From Bacteroidales bacterium UBA4179 (GTDB taxonomy: Bacteria; Bacteroidota; Bacteroidia; Bacteroidales; Dysgonomonadaceae): a stretch of 64,000 nt of DNA. This document shows positions 35,593 to 45,700 of the stretch, one piece after another. The notes beneath the pieces are model-generated. The model ran no database searches. It was given only the letters and a program-made list of their open reading frames with translations, and was not told the DNA's origin. The first letter of the stretch is position 1. Each line of letters starts with the position of its first letter. Location of the stretch: assembly GCA_002381125.1 (NCBI GenBank), contig DFUT01000044.1:62001-126000 (forward strand), given 5' to 3'. A program made the position numbers and the translations under genes.

Positions 35593-37548
35593 TTATCTGC
35601 GCCGGTAATTCCTTTTAGCATTTTCTTTAGCCCTTTCTCTGGCCTGTTTTTCCTGCATTTTTTGCGCTTCTTCCAATCGTGCCATAAATCCCGATTTTTT
35701 CGTGGGCTTCTTTCTATTCTCCTCCAGCTGCGCCAACAGCTTATCATCATCCACAAATTGCTTGAACATAAAGGTAATAATGATCGAAATCAATGTGGAA
35801 AGGAAATAATAATAGTTCAAACCAGCAGGATAAGAATTCAATATAAAGAACATGAACAACGACATGAAAACGGGCATATACTTCATTACTTTCATCTGTT
35901 GCTGCCCGGTATCCGTCAGGCTCATGTTGTAAAGAGCAAAAATTATGTTTGTTGTGGTCATCAACAAACAAAACAAACTGATATGGTCTCCTAAAAACCT
36001 ACTGATGAACGGAATATTGGCACTCCACGAAATAATGGAATCGTACGTCGAAAGGTCATCGGCCCACAAAAATCCTTGTTGACGCAATTCGATGGCCGAC
36101 GGGAAAAAGAAGAACAAGGCCAGCAAGACAGGCATCTGCAACAACATGGGCAAACATCCACTCATGGGGTTCACCCCGGCCTTTTGATACAATTCCATCG
36201 TTGCCTGCTGGCGTTTCAACATCGAATCCTGATCTTGTCCCGGATATTTCTTTTCGATTTCCACGATTTGCGGTCGCAACACGCGCATTTTTGCCGACGA
36301 CATATACGACTTGTAAGTAAGCGGGAGAATAATCAATTTGACCATTAAGGTGAGGATAAAGATGATCAATCCCATATTCCAATTGAGCGAAAGGAAAAAG
36401 TTGAACACCGGTATTACCAGCCCTTTGTTTACCCAGCTCAACCAGCGATAACCCAATTCCACCTGTTCGTGCAAATATAATTTGTCTTCCGGATTTTCTA
36501 CCCCTTTATCGTAAGCTTTCAGCGTGGTATAATGTACGGGACCAAAATAATACCTGAATCCCACCGTATGCTCGTTTTTTTCGGGATCAGCCACAATGGG
36601 AGCCCATGCATCGGCTTTATAATCTTTCAAATAATCTTCCGAAACCAACGGTGTCGACGAAAGTACAACGGTTTCGAAAGGTTTATCGGGAATAACGACC
36701 GACGTAAAAAACTGATCTTTAAATGCAAACCATTGAATAGGTTCGGTTATTTCTTTTGTATCCTTCCGACTCTCGCTCATTTTTTTGGTACCTTGATTAT
36801 GATATCGGTAAAAAATGCGCGAATATCTTTTCTCGAAGGCTTCTCCCTTTTCCTGTCGACGCAGTTTCTGCGCCCAGTTTATTTTGAAATTCGTCAAACT
36901 TTCGGGATGCAACCCATTGCTCATTCCTACCAATCGGATATCGAATTTCATCATGTATTCGTTTTCGGGAAGGGTGTACACAAAATCGAGATATTGGCTG
37001 TCGGAATGTTTCAGGCGCATCGTCACCGAACGACCATCGTCCGAAATTATCGGCACAAACATTTGTTCTGCGCTCGACAGCTTCACGCTTTTACGATTGT
37101 ACAAATCGAGGTTGAAATGTCCCTCATCTCCTTCAAAAAGATACAAGCTGTCTTTATTGTAACGCAAATAACCTTTCAACTGTACCGAATGAATGCCTCC
37201 TCCTTTTGTATCGAGCAAAAGTTTCACTTTCTCGTTTTCGAGAGTCACCAACTTTCGCTCGGCAGGCATGAGAGTTGCCAACGAGTCGCTTTCGGCTTCC
37301 ACTTCCGAAAGAGCGAAATTAAAAAAATCGGCCACATCGTTTCTTGCCTGTTGAATCAAGGCCACACTATCGTCAACTTGTTTTTCGGCTTCCACCTCCG
37401 CTCTCGCTTTCTCAATTTCTACCATTGCCAACGAATCGCGAATTCTGCGTTGTTTCGCCAATTCTTCCTGATTCGGACGGTTATAAATCGAGAACACCAC
37501 AATAATAGCCCCAATCAACAACAATCCAATAGTTGTATTTTTATCCAT
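35593..37548 (-). CDS. yidC: Membrane protein insertase YidC
   Basis: Inserts and folds inner-membrane proteins with or without SecYEG. 651 residues: N-terminal membrane anchor (GLLLIGAIIVVFSIYN), a large periplasmic beta-sandwich domain (about 90-360), then the conserved five-helix core beginning WNMGLIIFILTLMVKLIILPLTY with the substrate-path Arg in KMRVLRPQI, and a basic C-terminal tail (KENAKRNYRRR) for ribosome contact. It lies 19 bp after pyrG and is probably co-transcribed with it, a common arrangement in Bacteroidales. Confidence 0.97.
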   Translation of the reverse strand: MDKNTTIGLLLIGAIIVVFSIYNRPNQEELAKQRRIRDSLAMVEIEKARAEVEAEKQVDDSVALIQQARNDVADFFNFALSEVEAESDSLATLMPAERKLVTLENEKVKLLLDTKGGGIHSVQLKGYLRYNKDSLYLFEGDEGHFNLDLYNRKSVKLSSAEQMFVPIISDDGRSVTMRLKHSDSQYLDFVYTLPENEYMMKFDIRLVGMSNGLHPESLTNFKINWAQKLRRQEKGEAFEKRYSRIFYRYHNQGTKKMSESRKDTKEITEPIQWFAFKDQFFTSVVIPDKPFETVVLSSTPLVSEDYLKDYKADAWAPIVADPEKNEHTVGFRYYFGPVHYTTLKAYDKGVENPEDKLYLHEQVELGYRWLSWVNKGLVIPVFNFFLSLNWNMGLIIFILTLMVKLIILPLTYKSYMSSAKMRVLRPQIVEIEKKYPGQDQDSMLKRQQATMELYQKAGVNPMSGCLPMLLQMPVLLALFFFFPSAIELRQQGFLWADDLSTYDSIISWSANIPFISRFLGDHISLFCLLMTTTNIIFALYNMSLTDTGQQQMKVMKYMPVFMSLFMFFILNSYPAGLNYYYFLSTLISIIITFMFKQFVDDDKLLAQLEENRKKPTKKSGFMARLEEAQKMQEKQARERAKENAKRNYRRR

Positions 37549-37567
37549 CCTTTTTCTTTATGTCGAG

Positions 37568-39211
37568 TTACTTTTCTTTATTCAAAACACTTCTTTCTTC
37601 GCGCTCTTTCCTCATCTTGATAGCAGCATCCATAAAGCTCATGAACAAGGGATTGGGCGAGATTACCGTACTGTTGTATTCGGGATGAAACTGTGTTCCC
37701 AAATACCATCGTTTGGAAGGTATCTCCATTATTTCCACCAAATCCGAATCGGGATTTATTCCCGTACACAGCATCCCTGCCGCTTCAAATTCTTCTCTGT
37801 ATTTATTGTTAAACTCATAGCGATGGCGGTGTCTTTCCTGTATGAGCTCTTTTCCATAAGCCTTGTAGGCTAGCGAATCTTTTTTCAGCACACAATCATA
37901 CGCACCCAAGCGCATCGTTGCACCCATGTTGGTAATGTGTTTCTGCTCATCCATCAAATCGATAACATTGTGTTTGGTTTCCGGATTCATTTCGGTAGAA
38001 TCGGCATCGGCATATCCCAATACATTACGGGCAAACTCAATAACCATGCACTGCATACCCAAACAAATGCCGAAAGTGGGAATATCGTTTTCGCGTGCAT
38101 ATTTCAAGGCCGTCAACTTGCCGTCAATACCCCGCTGCCCGAATCCCGGCGCAACCACAATACCGTCGGCATCCTTTAAAATATCGCCCACATTTTTTTC
38201 GTTGATTTGTTCGGAATGGCATATCTGCAAAATCAACCTGCGGTCGTGATAAATGGCAGCCTGCGAAAGGGCTTCTCTGATGGACTTGTACGCATCGGGC
38301 AATTCGGCATATTTCCCTACCAGTTTGATACGCACTTCCTCAGTAGCATTTTTGCGTTTCTCCAGAAAAGCAATCCACGGCTTCATGGCCGGTTTTTCGC
38401 CCACCGGCAGATTCATCTTGCGCAGCACCACCTCGTCCATTCCCTGGTCGCGCATCATGATGGGTACTTCGTAAATGGAAGAAACGTCAACCGACTGTAT
38501 TACAGCCTGCTTTTCGACATTGCAAAACAGGGCTACTTTATGCAGAATATCCTCGTCCAGCTTTTGTTCGGTACGAAGAACCAGCATATCGGGTTGAATA
38601 CCCAACGATTGCAGCTCTTTCACCGAGTGTTGAGTCGGCTTGGTTTTCACCTCGCCCGCCGCTTTCAAATAAGGGACATAGGTGAGATGTACGCAAAAAC
38701 AATTTTTGCCCAACTCCCATCGCAACTGACGAACCGCTTCCAAAAACGGAGTGGACTCGATGTCGCCCACTGTTCCTCCGATTTCGGTAATCACAAAATC
38801 GAATTTATGTTTAATGCCCAGCTGTTTGATGTTTCGCTTGATTTCGTCGGTGATATGGGGAATAACCTGTACCGTTTTCCCCAAATAATCGCCCCGACGC
38901 TCTTTCATAATCACATTCTGATAGATACGTCCGGTGGTGATGATGTTGTCGCGGGTGGTTTGAATATTGAGAAAACGTTCGTAGTGTCCCAAATCCAAAT
39001 CTGCTTCATGCCCGTCTACCGTCACAAAACATTCGCCGTGTTCATACGGATTGAGCGTTCCCGAATCCACATTAATATAGGGATCGAATTTCTGAATGGT
39101 AACCTTGTAGCCTCTTTCCTGCAACAGTTTACCCATAGACGATGCTATAATGCCCTTCCCTAACGAAGAAACTACACCGCCCGTAACGAAAATGTACTTT
39201 GTATCAGCCAC
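37568..39211 (-). CDS. pyrG: CTP synthase
   Basis: Amidates UTP to CTP using glutamine. 547 residues with the N-terminal synthase domain (YIFVTGGVVSSLGKGI, P-loop-like; GTVGDIES) and the C-terminal class I glutamine amidotransferase with the Cys nucleophile in GICLGMQCMVIE and the His/Glu pair in QFHPEYNS. Start at 39211 is preceded by a TAnnTTTG promoter element 40 bp upstream. Confidence 0.98.
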   Translation of the reverse strand: MADTKYIFVTGGVVSSLGKGIIASSMGKLLQERGYKVTIQKFDPYINVDSGTLNPYEHGECFVTVDGHEADLDLGHYERFLNIQTTRDNIITTGRIYQNVIMKERRGDYLGKTVQVIPHITDEIKRNIKQLGIKHKFDFVITEIGGTVGDIESTPFLEAVRQLRWELGKNCFCVHLTYVPYLKAAGEVKTKPTQHSVKELQSLGIQPDMLVLRTEQKLDEDILHKVALFCNVEKQAVIQSVDVSSIYEVPIMMRDQGMDEVVLRKMNLPVGEKPAMKPWIAFLEKRKNATEEVRIKLVGKYAELPDAYKSIREALSQAAIYHDRRLILQICHSEQINEKNVGDILKDADGIVVAPGFGQRGIDGKLTALKYARENDIPTFGICLGMQCMVIEFARNVLGYADADSTEMNPETKHNVIDLMDEQKHITNMGATMRLGAYDCVLKKDSLAYKAYGKELIQERHRHRYEFNNKYREEFEAAGMLCTGINPDSDLVEIMEIPSKRWYLGTQFHPEYNSTVISPNPLFMSFMDAAIKMRKEREERSVLNKEK

Positions 39212-39250
39212 GATAATTGAAGTATTTATATTTCAGATTTTTCAAAGTTG

Positions 39251-39258
39251 CAAAGGTA
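39251..39258 (-). promoter_or_regulatory. -7 promoter element of pyrG-yidC
   Basis: The minus strand reads TACCTTTG, a full TAnnTTTG match, 40 bp before the pyrG start. No -33 element at the expected spacing. Confidence 0.52.
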
Positions 39259-39298
39259 AGAAAAAAAAGCCAATGCATGAAAAATCAAAAAAACTTCC

Positions 39299-39778
39299 TC
39301 AGGAATCGGATTGGGTCAAGCCAAAAAGTGAAGGACGAATCAGCTCAACAATTTTTTCGAGATAGTGAGCGTCCGTTTCGTCAAAAGCAGCCAAACGTTC
39401 GCTATCGATATCCAGCACGGCCCCTACCTCATTTCCGTTCATCACGGGAACCACAATTTCGGAACGCGAAAAACGACTGCACGCAATGTGGCCCGGAAAA
39501 ACTTCCACATCGGGAACAATAATTGTTTTTCGTTCTTTCCAAGCCGTTCCGCAAACCCCCTTTCCATAAGCAATGCGTGTACACGCCACAGGTCCTTGAA
39601 AAGGCCCCAATACCAACCGGTTCTCTTTCACGATATAAAATCCGACCCAAAAAAATCCGAAGGTTTCTTTTATTGCAGCCGTCACATTGGCCATATTGGC
39701 AACAACATCGGTTTCTGATTCGGTAAGAGACTGTATAGCAGAAATCAATTGCACGTATTTTTCTTTCTTATCCACCAT
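39299..39778 (-). CDS. GAF-domain free methionine-(R)-sulfoxide reductase
   Basis: Reduces free Met-R-sulfoxide with a thiol relay (fRMsr, MsrC-like). 159 residues, a single GAF domain. The three redox cysteines are in their usual setting: VACTRIAYGKGVCGTAW for the first two and GHIACSRFSRSEIVVPV for the third. The end of the domain reads GAVLDIDSERLAAFDETD, typical of the family. The gene stands 88 bp upstream of pyrG on the same strand, with its own possible -7 element (TAAATTTG at 39813-39820). Confidence 0.93.
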   Translation of the reverse strand: MVDKKEKYVQLISAIQSLTESETDVVANMANVTAAIKETFGFFWVGFYIVKENRLVLGPFQGPVACTRIAYGKGVCGTAWKERKTIIVPDVEVFPGHIACSRFSRSEIVVPVMNGNEVGAVLDIDSERLAAFDETDAHYLEKIVELIRPSLFGLTQSDS

Positions 39779-39829
39779 TTTTTTCTCATTCGAATATATG
39801 TTCTTTCAAACGCAAATTTAGCAAAAATA

Positions 39830-39868
39830 AAAATCGCATCGCCGTTTTTTATCCGGCAATGCGATTTT
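39830..39868 (-). terminator. Terminator after the OmpA-lipoprotein gene
   Basis: AAAATCGCAT-c-GCCG pairs with CGGC-a-ATGCGATTTT (14 pairs with one internal mismatch) and on the minus strand runs into TTTTATTTTTGC. It lies 47 bp past the OmpA gene stop. Confidence 0.82.
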
Positions 39869-39914
39869 GTTCCTCATCACACAAAAGCAAACCGAGTTAA
39901 TCCATCCTCTCGGT

Positions 39915-40595
39915 TTATTTTGCCTGTTGTTGAGCCTCCTCGATCATTTTGGCGTTGGGAAGAATATAAATTTCAACCCTACGGTTCTGAGCTCTTCCCG
40001 TAACTGTGCTGTTGTCGGCAACAGGTTGCGTAGATCCAAATCCTTTTGCCTCCATACGGGTTCCCGATATCCCTTTTGAGAGAAGATAATTGTAAACTGC
40101 TTCGGCACGACGTTCCGATAAAGGATTGTTAATGGCATCGTTGCCGGTACTGTCGGTATGCCCATAAATTTTGATATCGGTGTCGGGATTGTTTTTCAGC
40201 GATTCGGCAAATTTATCCAGCGACTCGCGCGAAGCCTCGTTCAATGTACTGGAATTGGTTGCGAACAAAATACCCGATTCAAAAGTAACCTTAATGGCCT
40301 GTCCTTCGTTAATTTTCTCCACTTGGGCACCTTCAATCTCAGCCAATTCTTTGGCTTGCTTATCCATTTTATTGCCGATGATGGCACCTGCTGTGCCTCC
40401 TACTACCGAACCAATTCCGGCTCCCCATGCTGCACCCTTGCCACCTCCTACAATGGCGCCAATACCTGCACCCACCGCTGCACCACTTGCAGCTCCAATT
40501 CCTGCACCCTGAACCGTCTTGCTTGCTCCGCAACCCGGTAATATTAGCGTTGCAACCAATAACAGTGCAGCTAAGGCCAATGATACCTGTTTCAT
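39915..40595 (-). CDS. OmpA-family lipoprotein with glycine zipper
   Basis: Outer-membrane lipoprotein that anchors to peptidoglycan. 226 residues: signal peptide with lipobox PGC at about 22, a Gly/Ala-rich glycine-zipper segment (residues about 30-75, GIGAASGAAVGAGIGAIVGGG), a linker, then an OmpA_C domain with the peptidoglycan-binding motif NNPLSERRAEAVYNYL and GRAQNRRVEI. It is similar to YiaD. It lies 12 bp downstream of the small acidic gene and is probably co-transcribed with it. Confidence 0.95.
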   Translation of the reverse strand: MKQVSLALAALLLVATLILPGCGASKTVQGAGIGAASGAAVGAGIGAIVGGGKGAAWGAGIGSVVGGTAGAIIGNKMDKQAKELAEIEGAQVEKINEGQAIKVTFESGILFATNSSTLNEASRESLDKFAESLKNNPDTDIKIYGHTDSTGNDAINNPLSERRAEAVYNYLLSKGISGTRMEAKGFGSTQPVADNSTVTGRAQNRRVEIYILPNAKMIEEAQQQAK

Positions 40596-40607
40596 AACTT
40601 TTGTTTT

Positions 40608-40934
40608 TTAATAGAAAAGATTCAATGAATCGCAATAAGCCAATTCTCCCGCCACGATGGCTTCAATTTCATCTTCGGTGAAATCCCTTATCGCATCTTT
40701 TTGTGCATTTTTGATGACGTATGCCAACAATTCTTCTTCATCAATGATCACTTCCGCATCTTCTTCCTCTTCATCCAAAAAGCCTTTTTCTTCGTAATAC
40801 TCGTAGACAAGATCCACAATATAGTTTATCTCATCGTCGGTAAACTCGCCCCGCATTTCGTCGGGCAAATGCTCTTGTATAAATCTAACGGAATCTTGTT
40901 CATCGTATTCCAATACCTTGTCTTCTTCGCTCAT
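40608..40934 (-). CDS. Small acidic protein with an internal repeat, unknown function
   Basis: A 108-residue protein with roughly a third of its residues Asp or Glu. Two segments look like copies of one helix-turn-helix-sized unit: FTDDEINYIVDLVYEYYEE (about 32-50) and FTEDEIEAIVAGELAYCDS (about 85-103), separated by a stretch of acidic residues. No signal peptide or known catalytic motif. Similar short acidic proteins are common in Bacteroidales genomes but I know of no function. It heads the transcript that includes the OmpA lipoprotein, with a promoter element at 41019-41026. Confidence 0.8.
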   Translation of the reverse strand: MSEEDKVLEYDEQDSVRFIQEHLPDEMRGEFTDDEINYIVDLVYEYYEEKGFLDEEEEDAEVIIDEEELLAYVIKNAQKDAIRDFTEDEIEAIVAGELAYCDSLNLFY

Positions 40935-41018
40935 AATCCATGAAATTTTTTAGTTTAATAAGCAGTTTGTTGTAAATAATATTCTAAGCCAATTCACTAT
41001 CCGGCCATAAAATCATTT

Positions 41019-41026
41019 CAAATGTA
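41019..41026 (-). promoter_or_regulatory. -7 promoter element of the acidic protein/OmpA operon
   Basis: The minus strand reads TACATTTG, a TAnnTTTG match, 85 bp before the start at 40934. Confidence 0.48.
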
Positions 41027-41094
41027 AGAAAAAAATTCATTCGTGATGCTTTATTCCTCATCAATTTAAACAATAATTCAAAAAATATGTTCAT

Positions 41095-41125
41095 AAAAAA
41101 AGCACCCCAAAAGGATGCTTTTTTT
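41095..41125 (-). terminator. Terminator after the second SusCD operon
   Basis: AAAAAAAGCA (41095-41104) pairs with TGCTTTTTTT (41116-41125), extended by CC/GG with one bulged A. On the minus strand it lies 25 bp past the susD stop and gives a U-rich tail. Confidence 0.82.
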
Positions 41126-41150
41126 AGTATTCCGACAATTATTTGAATTA

Positions 41151-42740
41151 TCATCTACTTCCACCTGCCCACCAAACGTTTTCGGTGTAAACGTATTGTC
41201 CGTTTCCATACGCTTGCTCTACATTAGGATTGGCAGTAACATCGCTTACGCCATAAGGACAACGTAACGGAAACAGATTTTTAGCATTATTCGGATTTTT
41301 CAATTCAATGAAATTTTCTCCTAAAGCCCTCATCCTCCGGTAATCGTTATAAGCCTCAGGAGATTCACCCGAAGCGCCAAAAAAAGCAATGTATTTTTGA
41401 ATCATTGTTTCTTTTAGGGGATATGCCTCGAACAACGGTTTAACATTAGTATCAAAATATTCGGATGCTTCTTTAGGAGTGATGGCGTCGGTTGTTTCTT
41501 CAAGTCCTCCATATTCTAATAGCGTAGGAGCATTTATCGCTGCAGCTACACTAGCTTCCGTATTCGCTATAGCGGCTATAACGGCATCTTTTAATACCGA
41601 TTTGGCTTCATCGAACCTTTGTAACCGACATAAAGCTTCGGCTTTCAAAAATAACAATTCGTGATAACTGAGCAGTTGAGTAGAAGCAGTTTGAGAATAA
41701 ACGAATATCGAAGTATTGTAATAATATTGTATTTCTTCATTTAGTCCATTAGGCGCCATAAAAAAATTCTCCTCAGAAGGATCTCCTACCTGAACCCTCT
41801 CTGCATCAACAAACACCCTGCGAAGTCGTGGGTCATGGCGATCAATTAATTTTTCAGCCATACTTTGGCTGGCAGCAAGACCATCTCGGCTCCACTGGAA
41901 ATCAAACAGCGGATTATAATTTGTAGCACTATAAATATTAAATGCTGCTTGCTCATCCGCCGATTGAAACGAATTATCTACATACCTGATTACTTTCTCT
42001 AAATCACTTTGAACATTAGCTGAACGTTTCAACAAACGCATGGTGTAACGGGCTTTTAAGCCATTAGCAAATTTAATCCATAATTCAGGATCACCACTAT
42101 AAAGCAAATCATTAGCTCCCACAGATCCTGTTACATGAGCATCTTTACCTTGAAGATGAGTAATAGCCTGGTCAAGCAAGGATAAGATGTCCTTATAGAT
42201 GTTCTCTTGTTTATCAATTTTTGGATTCAATATTTTCGGAAGTTTATCACGAGTAATTTCGGAAGCCTCCGACCAAGGAGTATCCCCAAACATATCGGTT
42301 AAAATCGCCGAATTAAGAGCGATCATTACTTCAGCCATTCCTTTTGTTACATCATTACCCTCCTGAGGGCCCCCTTTAGAACATTTGTTAACCACGATTT
42401 TGGCATTTTTCAACGTTGCATATAAATTTTCCCAAACATTATTGAAAGTAGAAGCCAACATGGGCTCACCGTCGCGATGTTCGGCCCGGTACAATTGATT
42501 ATGCGTTCCCACTTCGTGTTCGATGTATGCTGAAGTATATGTATTTAAATCGCCTCCCACATTGTAAAAAGCAGTAGATGTAATCACATCAGCCAAAATA
42601 GTTTTTGCAGGAACATCTTTGGCATGAAATGGATCATCATTTATTTTGTTCATTATATCTTCACTACATCCGTAAAGCCCTAAAGATGAAATGAAAATCG
42701 CAACAAAGAAAATTCTATATTGATTCATACTCTTTTTCAT
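41151..42740 (-). CDS. SusD/RagB family outer-membrane lipoprotein (second locus)
   Basis: Surface lipoprotein of 529 residues, SusD-like_2 type. Lipobox YGC at about residue 25, followed by Ser-Glu-Asp. Typical segments are the long TPR-like helices (AIVVNK-like near residue 115, then AEVMIALNSAILTDMFGDTPWSEA), WIKFANGLKARYTMRLL, and a C-terminal half with LLSYHELLFLKAEALCRLQRFDEA. The last residues form the loop-rich WAGGS end. It lies 12 bp downstream of the SusC gene and no catabolic enzyme is next to it, so the substrate class (glycan, peptide or other) is open. Confidence 0.94.
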   Translation of the reverse strand: MKKSMNQYRIFFVAIFISSLGLYGCSEDIMNKINDDPFHAKDVPAKTILADVITSTAFYNVGGDLNTYTSAYIEHEVGTHNQLYRAEHRDGEPMLASTFNNVWENLYATLKNAKIVVNKCSKGGPQEGNDVTKGMAEVMIALNSAILTDMFGDTPWSEASEITRDKLPKILNPKIDKQENIYKDILSLLDQAITHLQGKDAHVTGSVGANDLLYSGDPELWIKFANGLKARYTMRLLKRSANVQSDLEKVIRYVDNSFQSADEQAAFNIYSATNYNPLFDFQWSRDGLAASQSMAEKLIDRHDPRLRRVFVDAERVQVGDPSEENFFMAPNGLNEEIQYYYNTSIFVYSQTASTQLLSYHELLFLKAEALCRLQRFDEAKSVLKDAVIAAIANTEASVAAAINAPTLLEYGGLEETTDAITPKEASEYFDTNVKPLFEAYPLKETMIQKYIAFFGASGESPEAYNDYRRMRALGENFIELKNPNNAKNLFPLRCPYGVSDVTANPNVEQAYGNGQYVYTENVWWAGGSR

Positions 42741-42752
42741 ATTTCGTTCTAT

Positions 42753-45700
42753 TTAAAATTTTACATTGAAACCCAATCCGTAGCTGGAAGTTCCCGGAAG
42801 AGAAAATCTTTCAAAAGCACCGGACATGTTATTATTCCCTTGAGAAGCTTCCGGATCAAAACCTTTTATTTTTGACCATAAAATAAGATTCCTTGCAAAA
42901 ATGTTCGCATTGATTTGAATATTATTCTTGTTCCAAACCGGGTAACTCAAGGCAATCTCCCGTAATTTTACAAAAGAATTATCCTTAATAAATGCTTCTG
43001 AGATATTGTTTAACGTTGCAAAGTAATAAAAAGCATCCGAACCTTTTATTTTGATGTCATTGGGAGCATAGATCGGATTCCCTTCTGCATCTGTTCCGGT
43101 AATTTTTACTGCTTTTTCGGGGAAAATAAATTCATCAGAATTCCTTAAATCAGCAGAATATTGGCTCACGCCGTAATAGTCGAGCATGGTAGATGTCCCC
43201 GCATACATACTACCCCCATGCTTCCAATCCAATACAGCGGAAAGACGAAATTTATACAATTCCAATGTAGTATTAAAACCCAGTTGAAAATCAGGAGAAA
43301 CCGTGCCAATCACATCCAATTCACCGGGTTGAGGTAAGCCATCTTCATCAACAACAATCTGACCCTCATCGTTCCTCAAATAGCTCACGCCATAAATAAC
43401 GGGAAATTTATACCCGATTCCTGCTCTTACCTGAGGTTCGACAAAACCACCAAGAAAAATACTGTTTACACCCGGAGCCAATTTGTCTACGTAGTTGTCA
43501 ATTTTTGAGAAATTAAATGCAAAGTCCCAATTCACATTTTTATTCTTAATCGGATTAGCTGCCAATGTTAATTCATGAGCATTCGTGTGAATAGAACCAC
43601 CATTTGTTATCAAACTACTTGTTCCGGTTGAACCGGCCAAAGGCACCTCAAATATTTGATCTTTTACATTTTGACGCGAGAAAGTATAATTCAACGTAAA
43701 AAGTCCATTTAAAAACGTGAAATCTCCTCCTATTTCGTACGATCGAGTGTTCTGTGGTTTCAATTGGGGATCATAAATTTTTGAATATAATGAAAATCCA
43801 ACAACATCACGAACAGGATAAGAAATTGGTGTACCACTTGAAAAACCCCCACCATATACAGGAATAGCATAATAAGTATTGTAATAATCCCCTGCTTGAC
43901 CAACTTCGGCATATGATACACGTAATTTACCAAAGGTAAGAACGTCATTCTTTAATCCTTCCAATTCCGTAAAAATTAAACCTAAAGATACCGACGGATA
44001 AAAAAACGAACGATTTTTCGGTGGCATATTAGAGACTACATCGTAGCGCCCTGTGCCGCTTAAAAACAAGAAATTTTTGTACGAAAAACCGGCATTTGCA
44101 AAAGTACCCACCGTACGTGTCCTTCTGTAAGATTCACTCGAATAGAAAACTAAAGAATTTCCAACATGATTCCATCCGGAAAAATTAAATTCATGACCAT
44201 AAGCCTCTGTAAATTTTCGCGTTGTATGAATCAATTCATTGCCTGCCAAGGCATCAAATACAAAATCTTCATTAATATTCCATTTAAAGGTGGCTGTTAA
44301 CAATGAATTGAATTGATTGACGGTATAGGCATAATTGTCTGCAGAACCTCTTCCGTTAGAATGACCATAACCCCAAATGTCGTCGTAATTGGTTGTGTAA
44401 GAATCATCACCCAACTGATACTTCACATCCAGATTTTTATCGTCACTATTCAATTTCGTTGTATATTGCAAATAAGCATTACCAAAAAAACGTTGGGTTT
44501 TCTCGGTAAATTTGTTATTTTCGACTGCCCAATAAGCCGCATCGAAACCGCTCGTTCCTCTATAGGTATTTTGTTTATATGGATCACCTGCTACATGACT
44601 GGGAATGCCTGCCAAATCATAACTTGGCGGAGCCGGAAAAACTGTAGCAACAATACCGTTGTTTGCTCCGGTCTGCTTCGAAATCTTTGATGCGATAAAA
44701 TTACCGGTGAAACCGGTTTTCCAATTATTGTGTAATTTAGCTTCCCCACTGAATTTAGCATTGTACCGGTCCATTCCGGTTGAAGGAACAATACCCTCTG
44801 ATGTAGAATTTCCCAACGACAACGAATAATTACCGGCATCAAACCCCTGTATTACATTCACAAAATTGTTCCAAACATATCCAGTCCGAAAAAATTCTCC
44901 GATATTATCATAAACTTGCGGGGTAGCCCAAGGATCTAACCCTGCTAATGCACGCTGTGGTACATAATACATTCCGGGTTTTTTACCATCTTTCGTATAA
45001 GCATTATCCGTATTCCCCCCGAATTTTGGATCATTCGGAAGATCAACTATTTTAGGTCCCCATGACATAGAAGAATTATATACATAATTTCCTCCTGAAC
45101 CTTGAGCATATTCGGTTTGTATATCAGGCTTAGCTGCCAGTACATCAAAAGATACATTTGAGTTGAATGTCACTTGGGGTTTGCCTTTACGTGCTCCTTT
45201 CCCGCTTTTTGTCGTGATAACGATAACACCGTTTGAAGCCCGCATTCCGTACAGTGCAGAAGCTGCCTGTCCTTTCAACACGTTGATGCTTTCGATATCG
45301 TTCGGATCAATATCGATGGCACGAGTTGAATAATCTGATCCGGAGACAGAATCGTCGGTATCCATATCGGCTGTCGATGCTATCGGCATTCCATCAATAA
45401 CATACAAAGGAGTGTTATCCCCTGTAAAAGAACGAGAACCTCGAATCGTTATTTTTGCAGAAGCTCCTGGCATGCCGGAAGATGGTGAAACTTCAATTCC
45501 TGAAACTTTTCCTTGAAGAGCAGTTACCAAATTATTATTGGCAGCTTGTACCAATTGGTCTGCTTTTACATCCTGGACAGCATAGCCTAGCGCTTTTTTC
45601 TCTCTTGTTACCCCCATCGCGGTAACTACCACTTCTTCCAGTAAAGCTGTTTCTTCACTCAGTACCACTCTTACATTGGCACTTACCGGTACTTCTTTTG

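Noticed and set aside
36532..37620. 362-codon frame opposite yidC
   Set aside because: Antisense to YidC; Phe/His/Arg-rich shadow sequence without a domain.
38207..39163. 318-codon frame opposite pyrG
   Set aside because: Antisense to CTP synthase, whose motifs are unmistakable; the frame's residues are shadow composition (His/Gln/Phe rich).
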